From: Sophora flavescens
Lineage: Eukaryota; Streptophyta; Magnoliopsida; Fabales; Fabaceae
Assembly: GCA_030762895.1 (NCBI GenBank)
Contig: CM061069.1
Span: 86,189,548-86,253,547, forward strand
Reading direction: 5' to 3'
Length of the DNA stretch: 64,000 bases
Each line of letters begins with the position of its first letter. The first letter of the stretch is position 1. This document shows positions 34,341-47,782 of the stretch, piece after piece. The position numbers and the translations under genes were made by a program. The notes beneath the pieces are model-generated. The model did not search any database. It was not told where the DNA came from and saw only the letters and a program-made list of their open reading frames with translations.

Positions 34341-37300
34341 TCAGCTGTCAATAACACAAGAACCAATAAACCAAGTGCTATGGGGAGAGTTTACACTATG
34401 AGTGGTGCTGAAGCTTCAAACTCTAACAATCTCATACAAGGTAGTTGCGACATAACGGGTAATCTTTTAACTGTACTTTTCGATTCGGGTGTGACTCATT
34501 CTTTTATTTCGATGGATTGTGTGAAACTTTTGGAATTATATGTTTCTTCATTATGATATGACTTAATTGTTTCAACCCTTACTATTGAACCAATTAACGT
34601 AAATTATGTATGCTTAAACTGTCCAATTGTTATTCAGGATAGACATTTCCTTGTGGATCTGATCTGTTTGCCTTTAATACAGTTAGATGTAATTTTAGGC
34701 ATGTATTGGTTATCTTCCAATCATATTCTTTTAGATCGTGCTCGTAAAACCTTAGTTTTTCCTAATCCTGAGATTTCTGGATTTTTATCTACCAATCAAG
34801 TAAGAACTTTTTCGAAAGAAAGAGATCAGGGATACTTGCTTTTATCCAACTTAGAAGTCGAGGGGGAGATCGATTTGAGTGCGATGCTTGTTGTGAGGGA
34901 ATTTCCGGATGTGTTTCCGAATGATGTTCCGGGATTACCGCCAGTAACAGATATTGAGTTCTCCATTGATTTAATTCCGGGAACCGATTCGATATCTATC
35001 GCTCCGTATAGGATGGCACCTACAGAGCTTGTTGAATTGAAAGCCCAACAAGAGGATCTTTAGTCGAAACAGTTTATTAGACCGAGTGTTTCTCCGTGGG
35101 GAGCACCAGTTCTTTTAGTGAGGAAGAAGGACGGAGGTGCGAAACTCTGTGGATTTTAGACAACTCAGCAAAGTGACGATCAGGAATAAGTACCCTTTAT
35201 CGTGCATAGATGATTTGATGGATCAACTGGGAGGAACTGTTATTTTCTCAAAGATTGACTCGAGGACAAGATATCATTAGATTAGAGTAAAGACTGAAGA
35301 TATACCAAAGACTCCATTTCGAACTCGTTATGGACATTATGAATATCTTGTAATGCCGTTTGGAGTAACGAATGAACCTGCGATCTTCATGGACTACATG
35401 AATCGGTTCGTCCATTTCTTGATAAGTTTGTTGTCGTGTTCATCGATGATATTCTCATTTACTCTAAGAGTTATGAGGAACATTTACAATAAGTTTTGCA
35501 GATTTTACGTGAAAAAGGTGTTGTATGCAAAACTGTCTAAGTGCGAGTTTTGGCTCGAAGAAGTTAAATTCTTAGGACATGTGATTACCAAGGAAGGGAT
35601 TGATGCCGATCCTACAAAAGTAGAAACAATACTTTCTTGGGAAAGACCAAAGACGGTGACGAATAATCAAAGTTTCGTTGGATTAGCCAGTAATTACCGA
35701 AGGTTTATCGAAGGTTTTTCCAATATAGTAGCACCGTTAACTCAACTTATGAGAAAGAACCAACCTTTTGTATGGATTACAAAATACGAGGAAAGTTTTA
35801 AAAAGATAAAGGAAAGTTTGACGACTTCACCAATGTTAATACTTCCTAATCCAAATGAACCTTACGAGGTGTATTGTGATGCTTCGCATCAAGGTTTAGG
35901 CTGTGTATTAATGCAACATCAAAAAGTTGTGGCTTATGTGTCACGTCAGTTAAAGACTCATGACAGGAATTATCCGATGCATGATTTGGAATTAGCTGCT
36001 GTGGTTTTTGTGCTAAAGATATGGAAACATCATCTGTATGGATCCAAGTTTGATGTTTTTAGTGACCACAAAATTCTGAAGTATCTGTTTGATCAGAATG
36101 AGCTTAACATGAGGCAAAGAAGATGGATGGAATTTTTGAAGGACTAAGAATTCACGATGCAATATCATCCTGGAAATACGAACATTGTAGCAGATGCTTT
36201 GATCCGGAAAGTCATTCATGTTTCAGGAATGATGGTAAAAGAACTAAAACTAATTGAGAAATTCCGTGATCTCAATTTGATTATGGAAATCAGTCCAAAG
36301 AAAATTAGTTTAGGAATGATTAAAATCTCGAGTGGACTGATGGAAGAGATCCGAGAACAACAAGCTACTGATGCGTATCGTTTAGAGAAGAAAACGTTGA
36401 TGGAACAAGGAAAAGTTACCGAGTTTAGTTTGGGATCAGATAGCATCTTACGGTGCAATGGACGAGTCTGTTTGCCTGACAATCCTGAGATGAAAATGAT
36501 GATTCTTGAAGAATCACACAAGGGTAAGTTAAGTATTAATCCTGGATCAACTAAGATGTGTCAAGATCTAAAACAAAGATTTTGGTGGCCAAGTATGAAA
36601 AAGCAAGTCACGGAATATGTACCATTATGTCTGACTTGTCAAAAAGCAAAGGTAGAACATCAAAGACCTGGAGGAATGCTTACATCACTAGATGTACCAG
36701 AATGGAAATGGGATAACATATCAATGGGTTTCGTAGTAAATTTATCACGAACTTCCAAAGGTTTCGATTCAATTTGGGTGATTGTTGACCGGTTAACGAA
36801 ATCAGCACATTTCTTACCTATTAAGATCAATTATACTATGGAAAAGTTAACTGAGTTGTATATCAATGAAGTGATTAGACATCATTGAGTGCCTTCAAGC
36901 ATTGTTTCAGATAGAGATCCGAAATTCACTTTATGCTTTTGGGGAAGTCTTCATCAAGCTTTAGGAACCAAGTTACTTTTAAGTTCAGCATATCATCCAC
37001 AAACAGATGGACAAATAGAAATAACAATTCAGTCGTTAGAAGACTTACTGAGAGCATGTATCTTAGACAATCAGGGAAGTTGGGATGATCTTTTGCCGCT
37101 TATCGAGTTTACAGACAACAAAAGTTTTCATTCGAGTATAGGGATGGCACCCTACGAGGCTTTGTATGGGAGGAAATGCCAAACACCTTTGTGTTGGTAT
37201 CAAGATGGAGAAAGCACGATTCTAGGTCTTGAAATTGTACAACAAACAATGGAAAAGGTTAAACAAATCCGTGATAAGATGAAGACGTCACAAAGTAGGA

Positions 37301-37767
37301 AGAAGAGTTACTCTGATCAAAGAAGACGACCTCTCGAATTTCAAGAAGGTGAACATGTATTTCTGAGAGTCACACCTACGACTGGGGTAGGTAGAGTTAT
37401 AAAGTCTAAAAAACTCACTCCTAAATTCATTGGACCTTATCAAATTCTTGGTCGTATTGGTCCAATAGCCTACCAAATTGCTTTACCACCTTTTCTTTCC
37501 AATATCCATGATGTTTTCCATATTTCACAACTGAGGAACTATATTCCTGATCCATCGCATGTAATTGAACCCGATGTAGTACAATTAAAAGAAAACTTGT
37601 CTTATGAGACTTCACCTGTACGAATCGAAGATAAGATGATTAAGCAGCTCAAGAGTAAACAAATTTCCTTGGTCAAGGTTATTTGGGATGAGATAACTGG
37701 AGAGGCAACATGGGAAGATGAGGACAAGATGAGATTACAATATCCTGATCTTTTTCCAGGTGCGTAA
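34341..37767 (+). pseudogene. pol: Tekay pol (element C): protease, RT, RNase H, integrase, chromodomain; broken
   Basis: Protease: LFDSGVTHSFIS with catalytic Asp (about 34480). RT: LVVREFPDVFPNDVPGLPP (about 34890), stop at 35061, RPSVSPWGAPVL, and the FIDDIL catalytic box at about 35430 in another frame than its neighbours. RNase H: YCDASHQGLGCVLMQ (about 35875) and FSDHKILKYLF; a TAA follows at about 36147. Integrase: zinc-finger end CLTCQKAK; the first catalytic Asp is changed (WDNISMGF where the family has MDF); Asp in VSDRDPKF; Glu in DGQIEITIQ; a TGA lies at about 36886. C-terminal chromodomain: ETSPVRIEDKMIKQLKSKQISLVKVIWDE...ATWEDEDKMRLQYPDLF, which in chromoviruses is thought to direct insertion to heterochromatin. 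Confidence 0.9.
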
Positions 37768-40700
37768 TTTCGAGGAGGAATATGTTTTTTAGTGTGGTAG
37801 TAATGTAACACCTCGATTTTCACTGCTTTTAATATCGGTATATAACTATATAAATGTTTATATTTATATCCAAGACTTAGAAAATGATTTTGGATAAACC
37901 AAAATCATACTTGTACTCTACTTTATTGTAGAGAGTTACTGCTAAAATTTTGGTTGAAAATTCAGATGAAATCCGGTCCGTGTTTTCACTGACAGTAAAA
38001 GTTTACTGATCAGAAAACCTAATTTTAAATCGTGAACAATGGTTAGGTTTTATATCATTTTTCCAACGACTTTAGTTTTTTTTTTTTGAAATATTTCACT
38101 TAAAAGTGAAATAATATATATTATTCGGGCGATATATTAAATCGGGAGGAACGATGTAGCTGAAAACTGGGTTTTCTGGGACCCGCTAATGGATGAGAAT
38201 CACGAGTCACTCATGATGACTCAAGGTGGGGAGTCACCATGGTGAGTCATGGTGTGACTCATCATGTGATGATTACTTTAGGGTTGAATTTACCTAATTA
38301 TCCTTAAGTCTTAATTAAATCACAAATTAGCCCTAAGTGAAATTACTAATTTTTCCTTAAATGAATTAATTTTAACCCTAAATACCCTTGAAACCCACGG
38401 CCTCTACCCCTACATAACCCCCACACTTAGCCATTTTCATGCTTCTTACTACATATTCTCTAATTTACACTCTTAAGAAACATACCAAAAACTCCATTGA
38501 TTTGGCTTGAACTTGGATCAATTACTTATTTTTCTTCATCATTCAAGAGGTAATCTCTTAACTTTTGATCATTCTTGTCTTAAATCTTCATTTATTTCAC
38601 TTGTTCTTGCCATGAACATCAAGTTTCCACTCTAAGATCTAGAATTTCAAAAATTTCTAGAAAATCATAAAAAAATCTTTTTCATGTGATTCCAATTGAT
38701 ATGAACTAATCATGATCCCTAGTATCATCATTCAAGAGCATGTGTAAAAATAAAATTTTTTTCACAATTTTCTTGATGAGGCAGAAACCCTAATTGTGAG
38801 GGTGGAGGAGATTTTGCTTCAATTTCTATCACGTAACACTTGATTCCATCTATTCAATACCTATGGTCATTGAATCTAGAAACTTGAAAATTTTGAAAAT
38901 CTCTAGCCTATTTTATGACTCAAGGCCGAAAAACCCTAATTTTGGTGTTAGAGGATTTTGTTTCAATTTTAAGTCATGATCATTGATTATGTAATCTCCA
39001 ATGTTTAAGGATCACTAATCCAAGAGCATGTGAAGTTTAGAAATTTCTAGCCAATTTTGATATTCATGGCCGAAACCTAACTATAGAGATTAGGTGAAAT
39101 TTTAGTTGTTTGATGTTGATTATTTTGTTGTGATTGTTGAAGGATAAGTGGTTGTGTGGTGTTGTGAAATCGGAAGTAGACGGGAAACTTCATTCGAGAA
39201 AAAAAAAACATCTGAGAAACTCCAAAGAGGTAAGGGGAGTTTACCCAAGGGATTTTCCCGGTAGCTATATGCTATCTGTGAGTGGTCTGTATAATTTAAT
39301 TTAGTTGTTGTGTTTGTTTAAGGTTTTTTTACTTAGTTGTCTTATTTAGCTTTAATTTTCAGTTTTATTTATCTGCTTTTAATAATTTATCTGTGTGATA
39401 TGTTTTATAGCTTGAGGCATGCTATGACCGTATTATTTACTATGACTGTGATGTGGATTGAAAAGCCTGACAGTGGTCAGTGCTAAATTAATTATTGAGA
39501 TAAAAGCTTCAAAAAGCTTTATGAGGAATATTTAAAATTAATTTGGTGTAAAATTGAGGAATAGTTGAAAATAAGGTTATTTAATGATTTATCGATGTAA
39601 AAGTGATCTGTGAGTAATTATGAGGACGTAACCGTGAAAATTTTTAAGTGACGTTAATTTTTATAAAAGAAATTCTAAAATAAAGTAAAAAGTTATTACA
39701 AAAAGTTCATTTTAAAAAATAACTGGTTTTCATGTTGAGAAAATTATTTTATTAGAAAAGAGTCAATTTTGACTTTAAAGGATTTTCAAACCAAAACGAC
39801 GAGTAATTTCGAAAAGAATTACGGAATATTTTAGAAAACAATGTTATTTATTGGAAACAGAAATTTATTTTAGAATTGGTTTCTTTTTCAAGAAACTAAG
39901 GTTTTTCTGGAAAAGAATTTTAAATAAGAAAAATGATTTTTCCTGCGATTTGAAGGTTTATAAATGAATTTTAAAACGGAAAAAGATTTTCTTTAAAAGA
40001 GTTTTACTCATGGAGTCATTTCCAACAGCTTGGATGAGTTGTGGAGGTTTTGTGTTTCACAGAACGAAAATAAATTTTAAGTTGAAAAGTGATCCTAGTG
40101 TCCGAGACATCGGGATTCTAGTGTTCTATGGTGTAAGTAGTGGACTGTGTGTCATAAAGTTGAAGTTGTGAATTGTGTGTCACATAAAAGTTGTGTTGAT
40201 TTTTGTGCGCTATAATTACGAATCTAAGACTGGTGCATGGGTCTATAACTTCATGATTTACACATTCGGACTATGTGTCCTATTGTTCAAATTTAAAGAT
40301 AAACTTAAATGTTTAAAAAGTTGAGATGGCCGTGAGCCTTTGAGCTTCAACAAGGAAAGAATGAACAAAAAGAAAAATGACAAGAACAAAATGTTTTACA
40401 TGCATTATTTTTGGCAAATGTGCCTCACGTGGTTTTGACGTGGTGCCTTGTAGGACAAGGTGTCATGTAATGTTGTAACATTGTGCCGTGATGGACAATG
40501 AATCCCATATACGTTGATCATTGTGCCTTGTGTTGGACAGTGTGCTATGGAAACACGTTGTGCCTTATTTGGCAATCGAGCCTAATTAGCTCATTTATTT
40601 AAACATATTGTGCCTTATTTGGCAATCGAGCTTGATCAACTCCTTGAAATGAAGTTGGGATCTCCGAAGATTAAGTATAAAATTTAGATGTTGAATATTG

Positions 40701-40907
40701 AAGTATCATGCATTATTTTTAATGACGATGACTGTCGGATATGAAATCCCTTGATAAATTATTGTGTTTACGTTTTGAAATTTTATATGCTGTAGATATT
40801 TGTGTATATGCTATTTATTTGGTGTCGCGCATGTAGTTATCGTGTTTACATCCATAGATCGGTATCTCACCCTTGCACGTTTCTTGTTGTGTTTCTCTCA
40901 TGTGTGG

Positions 40908-40913
<6 letters not shown>

Positions 40914-40970
<57 letters not shown>
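40914..40970. repeat. (AT)n microsatellite in 3' LTR of C
   Basis: About 28 AT units. The same position in the 5' LTR (about 32126-32142) has only a few units. Confidence 0.95.
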
Positions 40971-40972
<2 letters not shown>

Positions 40973-41274
40973 GAATTTAAATGGATCCGGAGCCACGGAT
41001 GGCATATTCGGGGACTCGGTCCCTGACGTTTGAGGATGCAGCGAATAGTGGTGCTTGGGTAATAAATCCTGGGGCACACAACGTCACTTATACCGGCCCC
41101 GTTCGTAGTATAGTAGGCACTCTTGCAGCAGGACCACAGAGACAAACCCATACCACAGAGACCATCGAGGTTTCATTACCCCCACTTTGGCTTATTCTAT
41201 AGTACTTGGTAGATCGGGGGGAGTTAGAGTTTCACCCTCCATTAGTAGATCATTTACCGGAGGCAGCACCTGTG

Positions 41275-42507
41275 TGATCCGCTGTCGCACACGGGTCAAA
41301 AACGAGTAATTGGAAAAGCTGTAGTTAGGGAACGACAACTCGAGTATCGTATCACAAGGACTCTTGGATTATTATTAACCTCAAAATCATTTTTTTGTGG
41401 GGGGGTTAGGATTAAAGATTCGATTAAGAAAAACAGTGCAAATAAGTGATTATCAATAAGCTAAAACGATTAATCCACTATTTCGGTTTCCCAACTATCA
41501 TTGATTTATATAAATTCCATGCCCTAAGCGGATTCTAATCCCTTTTCGATTGTAGCAGCAATTAAACAAGCGCAATTGACACTACGAGATATATGTTCCT
41601 AATTTCCGAATTAAGCAAACGGAATTAAGCTATCGTGAATTAAGCAAACACGATCAATCACACACGAATTAAGCAAATGCGATCAAGGTATAGGAACATG
41701 TAATCATCGAAATTAATCAATACTTATTCTATATAACTTGAATTAAGCAAACAAGACATATAGGATAATATTAAAAGGGGAAAGCAAAAAGATTGGGAAT
41801 TATAGAACCTCAAGTGTCGGCGGAAACCGATTACAGCAGATTAATCCCTGGCGATTAGTTCTCCATTACAAACGTAACACAAAACCTAGAAAATAATTCG
41901 CAGCAGTGAATGAAAAAGGTCCCCCTAATCTGCCCTAAAACAGCCTATAAATAGAGGTTCTGGGTTTCGCCGGCTCGCGGGGCGAGACCTGGTTCGCGAG
42001 GCGAATCTTATGAATCAGATCTTCATTGATTGGTTTTCTCGGGAGGCGAGATGGTGATTCGCGAGGCGAGACAGAAAGGGTGACATCTCTGGCACAGTTA
42101 GGCCTTCAGGCTCGCGTGGCGCGAAGGTGATTCACGAGGCGAGACAGAAAGGGTGACTGTTGCTGTTCTGGCTGGTCTTCAGGCTCGCGAGGCGAGATCC
42201 TGTCTTGCGAGGCGAAACTTCCAGAATTGCTTTTCCACTGTTTTCTTCATTTTCCTTGACTCTAAGTGCTTCACTTTTAACCTGAAACAATAAAAGGAAA
42301 CGAAAAGCATATTATTGGTAAAGAGACTCAAAATGCTTTATTTGACTCAAAATTAACTAAAATATCCTAAAACTACTTAAAAGACTCAAAATGATGCTTG
42401 AGGATAATTAAATCCAAATTTGGGCGAAAACGAGATTAAGCTCGAATAATTAGCACAAAAACCACAGTCTTACTAGTAATACAACTAGATGAGCCAGAGG
42501 CTTATCA
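41275..42507 (-). repeat. 3' LTR of element B (1233 bp)
   Basis: Longer of the two copies. It retains four hairpin-word pairs (first words at 41974, 42038, 42111 and 42184 in plus coordinates; pair spacing 64, 73, 73) and a TATA-like box, CTATTTATAGG on the minus strand, at about 41945-41955. Confidence 0.92.
41974..42216 (-). repeat. Paired GC hairpin-word array in 3' LTR of B (four pairs)
   Basis: Words such as CTCGCGAGGCGAG (plus strand) start at 41974 and 41993, 42038 and 42058, 42111 and 42131, and 42184 and 42204. The offset in pairs is 19-20 bp. The layout matches element A read in the element's own direction, although the two LTRs differ strongly elsewhere. Confidence 0.9.
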
Positions 42508-43949
42508 AAATACCCCAAACTTAAACTTTGTTGTCCCCAAGCAAACTAAAACTGAAAAAGACTCAAACTTGGCAAGCTTAAAGGATTCAACCAATTTCCC
42601 ACAAATTTCATGCAATTCTAACAAAACAATTTTTCTTCAATGTTTCCCCCCTTTGCAACAATGTAATCCCCACATTCATTTACTTTAAACAATTGAGAAT
42701 CCCATCATTCATGCAAACATTAATCTAAGTTGAGGATCCAAGTTACACACAAAAGGGAGATCACCAATTTCAAACAATTGTCTTCCTCACAAGGGCATTT
42801 AATATTTCACTCATTCGCTCAATTTGTCTAGGCTATCAACTTTTCACTCAATTTCACATTTCAAGAGCACTTCCCATGAATTTGATTTTCATCTCAATCA
42901 AGGTTCCCACGAAAACATGCATGCAACATCAAAAGGTCTTTTAAAGGTTGTAATGGGGCCTGGCTAAAGGTAGGATATTCAGAGGTACTAGGCTTAAGTC
43001 CCTAGAAACTAAGAGAGCATGAGCATTTTAACACATTGAATTTCCACTCAAATTCCTTTTTCCTTTTTTTTTTTGCTTTAGGTGACTACAGCCCTTTTCT
43101 TTGCTAAGCTTTTTGTTTTGCCCCTTTTTTTTGTCAATTCTTTTTTTCTTTTCTTCTCTTTTTTTTTTCCTTTTTTTTCAACCCAGAATGACATATCAAA
43201 CCTTGTATCCACCCCAAACTTAGTTTCTTACAACCCTTCTCTTGCTAAGCTTCCATGCTCTCCTAATCCTAAGATTGGGTTTACATGGTTTTTCCAGATT
43301 TAGGCTTATAACATAAGGTCATCAAGAAACAATAGGCTTATTAAGCTCAATGTGGATAAGTAGGAAGCATGCAATAGGGATGGTTCTTTTTAGGCCAAGT
43401 AGCTATTTCAAAGAAAATTTCCTAAATCATTTGATACAACCATATAAACATGCAAACCATGAAGAGATTCAAGCAAATCCGGGGAAGTGCAGCTTAAAAG
43501 TGATTCACACAATTAAAAACAATGTTGGAGGCTCAAATTCCTCACCTGGACATTTTTGCAAATTGTTTGACCGAGATTCAATCCCTAGTGTGTGCACCCC
43601 TTCACCCCAAACTTATCATAAATCATGCAATCACAACAAAATATCTCAAAGTTCAATTTTTAAATTTTTCACATGGGGATCAATTTTCAATTTTCAAAAC
43701 CTAGGGGAAAATCATCAACAGTCAACAATTATCATGCAGTCAATTTATGCTAGATTTAATTAGAATCCATTAAGCTCACCGACACAAGACTCATACACAA
43801 ACGACTCAAAGCAACACAAACAAGGAAAACAAAACAAAAACAAAAACAAAGCAATTGGTTCCCTCCCCCACACTTAAGACATACATTGTCCTCAATGAAA
43901 GAACATAAATATAAAATAAGAGTGAGGGAAATGAGAAGGTGCTCCCTAA
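42508..43949 (-). other. Element B 3' untranslated region
   Basis: No env-like frame. It matches the element A region 29090-30362 in reverse. It ends, on the minus strand, in AAGTTTGGGGTATTT before the 3' LTR, the likely polypurine tract. A low-complexity pyrimidine run lies at 43055-43180. Confidence 0.8.
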
Positions 43950-45259
43950 TCAAGTTGTAGTGTAGGTGGGCTCTTCCAAGGAGAGCTCTTCAACAGTAGC
44001 ATCTTCAGGCACCGAGCTCTCATGGAATAGCTTCAAGAGCTGCCCATTAACCTTAAAAACCTTGTTGCTACCTGCACTTTTTATTTCTACTGCACCATGA
44101 GGGAAAACATCAGTAACAATAAATGGGCCAATCCACTTGGATCGAAGTTTCCCAGCCATCACTTTTAGGCGGGAGTTAAACAATAAAACCTGTTGGCCCA
44201 CAGAGAATTCCTTCCTAGAAATCATCTTATCATGGAAGTGCTTAGTTTTCTCTTTATAAATTCAAGAGCTTTCATAGGCTTCTAGCCTAATCTCTTCAAG
44301 CTGTTGTAATTGGAGTTTTCTTTCAATGCCTGCTTTTTGCATCTCCAAATTACAACTTTTGACCGCCCAATAAGCACGGTGCTCAATTTCTACAGGAAGA
44401 TGACATGCCTTACCGAACACAAGTCTATAGGGAGACATCCCTATTGGTGTCTTGAAAACTGTTCTTTAAGCCCAAAGTGCGTCTTCTAGACGGCGGCTCC
44501 AGTCCTTCCTATTTGGCTGCACCACTTTCTCTAAGATCTGTTTGATTTCTCTGTTTGAGATCTTAGCCTGCCCATTAGTTTGGGGATGGTATGCAGTAGA
44601 GACCCTGTGCACAACCCCATACTTTCGGAGTAAAGCTTCCATGGTGCGGTTACAGAAGTGAGTGCCTTGGTCACTTATGATAGCACGAGGTATTCCGAAC
44701 CTACAAAAAATATTGGACCTGACAAAATTTGCAACAACTCTAGAATCATTAGTCCTAGTGGGGATAGCTTCCACCCACTTTGAAACATAATCAACAGCAA
44801 GTAAGATATAGAGGAAACCAAAAGATGCAGGAAAAGGACCCATAAAGTCAATTCCCCACACATCAAACACCTCACATAAAAGCATAGGTTGCTGAGGCAT
44901 TTCACTTTTACGAGTGATGGCTGTACCTTCTATCTGACACTCTTTACAAGTGCGGTAAATCTCATAAGCATCTTTGAAAATAGTGGGCCAATAAAAACCC
45001 GAATCTAGGATTTTTCTTGTAGTCCTTTGTGGCCCAAAATGTCCCCCTACTTGAGAAGCTTGAGAAAAATGCAAAATAGATTCAATCTCATAGTCGGGGA
45101 CACATCTCCTAATTACCTGATCACTACCAAATTTCCAAAGATATGGATCATCCCAAACATAATATTTGGCATCACTCTTGAGTTTGTGAATCTGTGCCCT
45201 AGTTGCACCTGTCGGAAAAACACCGGCAACAAGATAGTTAACAATATCAGCAAACCAAA
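43950..45259 (-). pseudogene. Integrase region of element B, broken
   Basis: Inserts element DNA into the genome. A frameshift lies near 45110-45130 at the N-terminal side (SDQVIRRCVPDYE). The zinc finger shows HFGPQRTTRKILDSGFYWP and CKECQ. The catalytic core has Asp in VWGIDFMGPFP, Asp in IISDQGTHF and the Glu position in NGQAKISNREIKQIL, where family members usually read NGQAE; here the residue is Lys, so the catalytic Glu appears lost. A TAA ends the frame at 44463 and a TGA (from an Arg CGA by comparison) at about 44226. The C-terminal part reads SRLKVMAGKLRSKWIGPF and PHGAVEI. It ends at 43950. Confidence 0.87.
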
Positions 45260-47755
45260 AGTTACCCCATGTAACTGTAAAAGCTGCTCATCAGGAAAGT
45301 CATCCTGAATGGGGGAAGGATCTCCACCCCTCTCTATTCTACTCAAGTGATCAACCACTAAATTCTCAACTCCACTTTTATCTTTAATCTCCACACTAAA
45401 TTCTTGGAGCAACAACATCCATTGAATCAATCTCGGTTTTGCTTCTGGTTTCTTCAACAAGTACTTTAAAGCTGCATGGTCAGTGAAAACAACAACCTTG
45501 GAACCTAGCAAATATGATCTGAATTTATCAAGAGCAAAAACAATAGCTAGAAGTTCCTTTTCAGTGGTAGTGTAATTAGCCTGTGCAGAATCTAAAGTTC
45601 TAGAAGCATAATAAATAACATGGGCAGTCTTGCCCACCCTTTGTCCAAGGACCGCCCCCACAGCATAGTTAGAGGCATCACACATAATCTCAGAAGGGAG
45701 GGTCCAGTCAGGAGGCTGGATGATGGGAGTAGAGGTCAATGCTTTCTTCAAGAAATCAAACGCCTTTTTACAGTTGTCATCAAAGTTGAAAATGACATCA
45801 TTCTTCAACAGGTTTGACAGAGGAAGAGCTACCTTGCTGAAATCCTTTATGAAGCGCCTGTAAAAACCTGCATGACCAAGAAAAGAGCGAATCTCGCGAA
45901 CGCAAGATGGGTAAGGCAGTGTAGAAATCACCTCAATATTAGAAGGATATACTGAAATACCCTTTTCAGAAATAATATGCCCCAAAACAATTCCCTGTTC
46001 AACTATAAAATGACATTTTTCATAATTCAAAACAAGGTCAGTTTCAATGCATCTCTCCAAAACCAGATTCAAACTATTCAAGCATGCATCAAATGAAGAA
46101 CCATAAACAGTGAAATCATCCATGAACACTTCCATGCAATTCTCAATATATTCAGTAAAAATACTAATCATGCATATCTGGAATGTGCCAGGAGCATTGC
46201 AAAGACCAAATGGCATCCTCCTGTAAGTAAATGTGCCGAAAGGGCACGTAAAAGTAGTATTTTCCTAATCCTCTGGTGCAATGTGGATCTGAAAGTAACC
46301 TGAAAAACCATCCAGAAAACAATAGTGTGATTTATCAGCTAGCCATTCAAGCATCTTATCGATGAGCGACAAAGGGAAGTGTTCCTTTCTAGTAGCCTGG
46401 TTCAATCTCCTGCAGTCAATGCAAACTCTCCAGCTATTCTGAACTCTAGTGGGAACAAGTTCATTCTTTTCATTTTTCACCACTGTGAGTCCAGATTTCT
46501 TAGGTACAACTTCCACTGGGCTTACCCAATTGCTGTCAGAGATAGGATATATGATACCCGCATGCAAGAGTTTTGTTACCTCCTTCTTCACAACATCAAG
46601 AATCAAGGAATTGAGCCGCCTCTGGGGATGCCTAACTGTTTTAGCCCCATCCTCCAACAGAATCCTATGCATACACCTGGAGGGGCTAATACCTGGTATG
46701 TCGGCCAAGGTCCACCCAATCGCCTTCTTATGCTTCTTCAAAACCTTCAAGAGCTTAGTTTCCTGGTCAAAATCAAGGTTAGGGGAAATTATAACCGGAA
46801 GTTTTTCATTCCTCTCTAAGTAAGCATATTTCAGATTTTCAGGAAGTGGATTAAGCTCTAAGGAGGGTGGCTTCTCAATAAATGGTATGTTTGGGGCAGC
46901 CATGCTGTCAAGAACTTCAGCTGAGTAAACAACTTCATTTACACCGTCACCTTCCAAAGCAGCATCAATCTCAGTACAAACAGCACAAAGGTCAGTGTTA
47001 GTACAATCAGCACATGAGTAAACATCATCAAAACCAAAAACAGATGGAAAATCAGCAGCTGCAACCAAATCATAATAAGTGTCATCAACAATTTCAGAAA
47101 GTAACTCTATTTGAAAAACAGAATGCTCTTCCAAGGGATGCTTCATAGCATTGAAGAAGTTGAATTTTGCAACAATGTCACCAAATTCCATGGACATGGT
47201 TCCATCGTGAACATCAATCTTTGTCTTCGCCATTTTCATGAACGGTCTGCCCAGAATGATTGGTGATCTGCTTGAATTCGTTTCTCCTGCCATGTCCAGG
47301 ATGTAAAAATCAGTAGGGAAAATCAAGTCATTAACTTGAACAAGCACATCTTCTACTACTCCAATGGGGCGAGCATTGGTCCTGTTTGCCAACTGAATAG
47401 TAAGACCTGTATGCTGTAAAGGACCAAGATCAAAATTCTTGAAAACAGAAGTAGGCATGACATTAATAGAAGCTCCTAAATCCAACATGCGGTTATCAAA
47501 TTTACTATCCCCAATGGTACATGGAATAGCAAAAGTTCCCAGATCCTTGCATTTCTGTGGCATTGCCTGATTGAGGGCTGAAACGGTAACCTTCTCAGGT
47601 GCAGGTTTAGGTTGAATAAGATCTGAAACATTTCGCCCTAAATTGACTCTCTCATTTCCCTTCAACCTCCTCTTATGAGTGCACAATTCCTTCAGAAACT
47701 TTGCGTATTTCGGAACCTTCTTAATCACATCAAGAAGCGGAATGTTCACCGCCAC
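45260..47755 (-). pseudogene. pol: Protease, RT and RNase H of element B, one internal stop
   Basis: In frame with gag. Protease: RMLDLGASINVMP with catalytic Asp (about 47495) and PIILGRPFMKMAKT. Between protease and RT is a Cys-rich insert (CADCTNTDLCAVCTE, about 47010-46960). RT: GLTVVKNEKNELVPTRVQNSWRVCIDCRRLNQATRKEHFPL, CFLDGFSGYFQI, a TAG at 46262 where relatives have Gln, RRMPFGLCNAPGTFQ, and the catalytic EVFMDDFTVYG (about 46118). RNase H: MCDASNYAVGAVLGQ, TEKELLAIVFALDKFRSYLLG, VFTDHAALKYLL and VVDHLSRIE. RT and RNase H active-site residues look intact. Confidence 0.9.
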
Positions 47756-47782
47756 TTTTCTGAATACATCCAGAATCTCTCT

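Noticed and set aside
44225..44465. Gap in the integrase ORF of B as a separate gene boundary
   Set aside because: The same reading frame continues across it with two stop codons; it is one decayed integrase.
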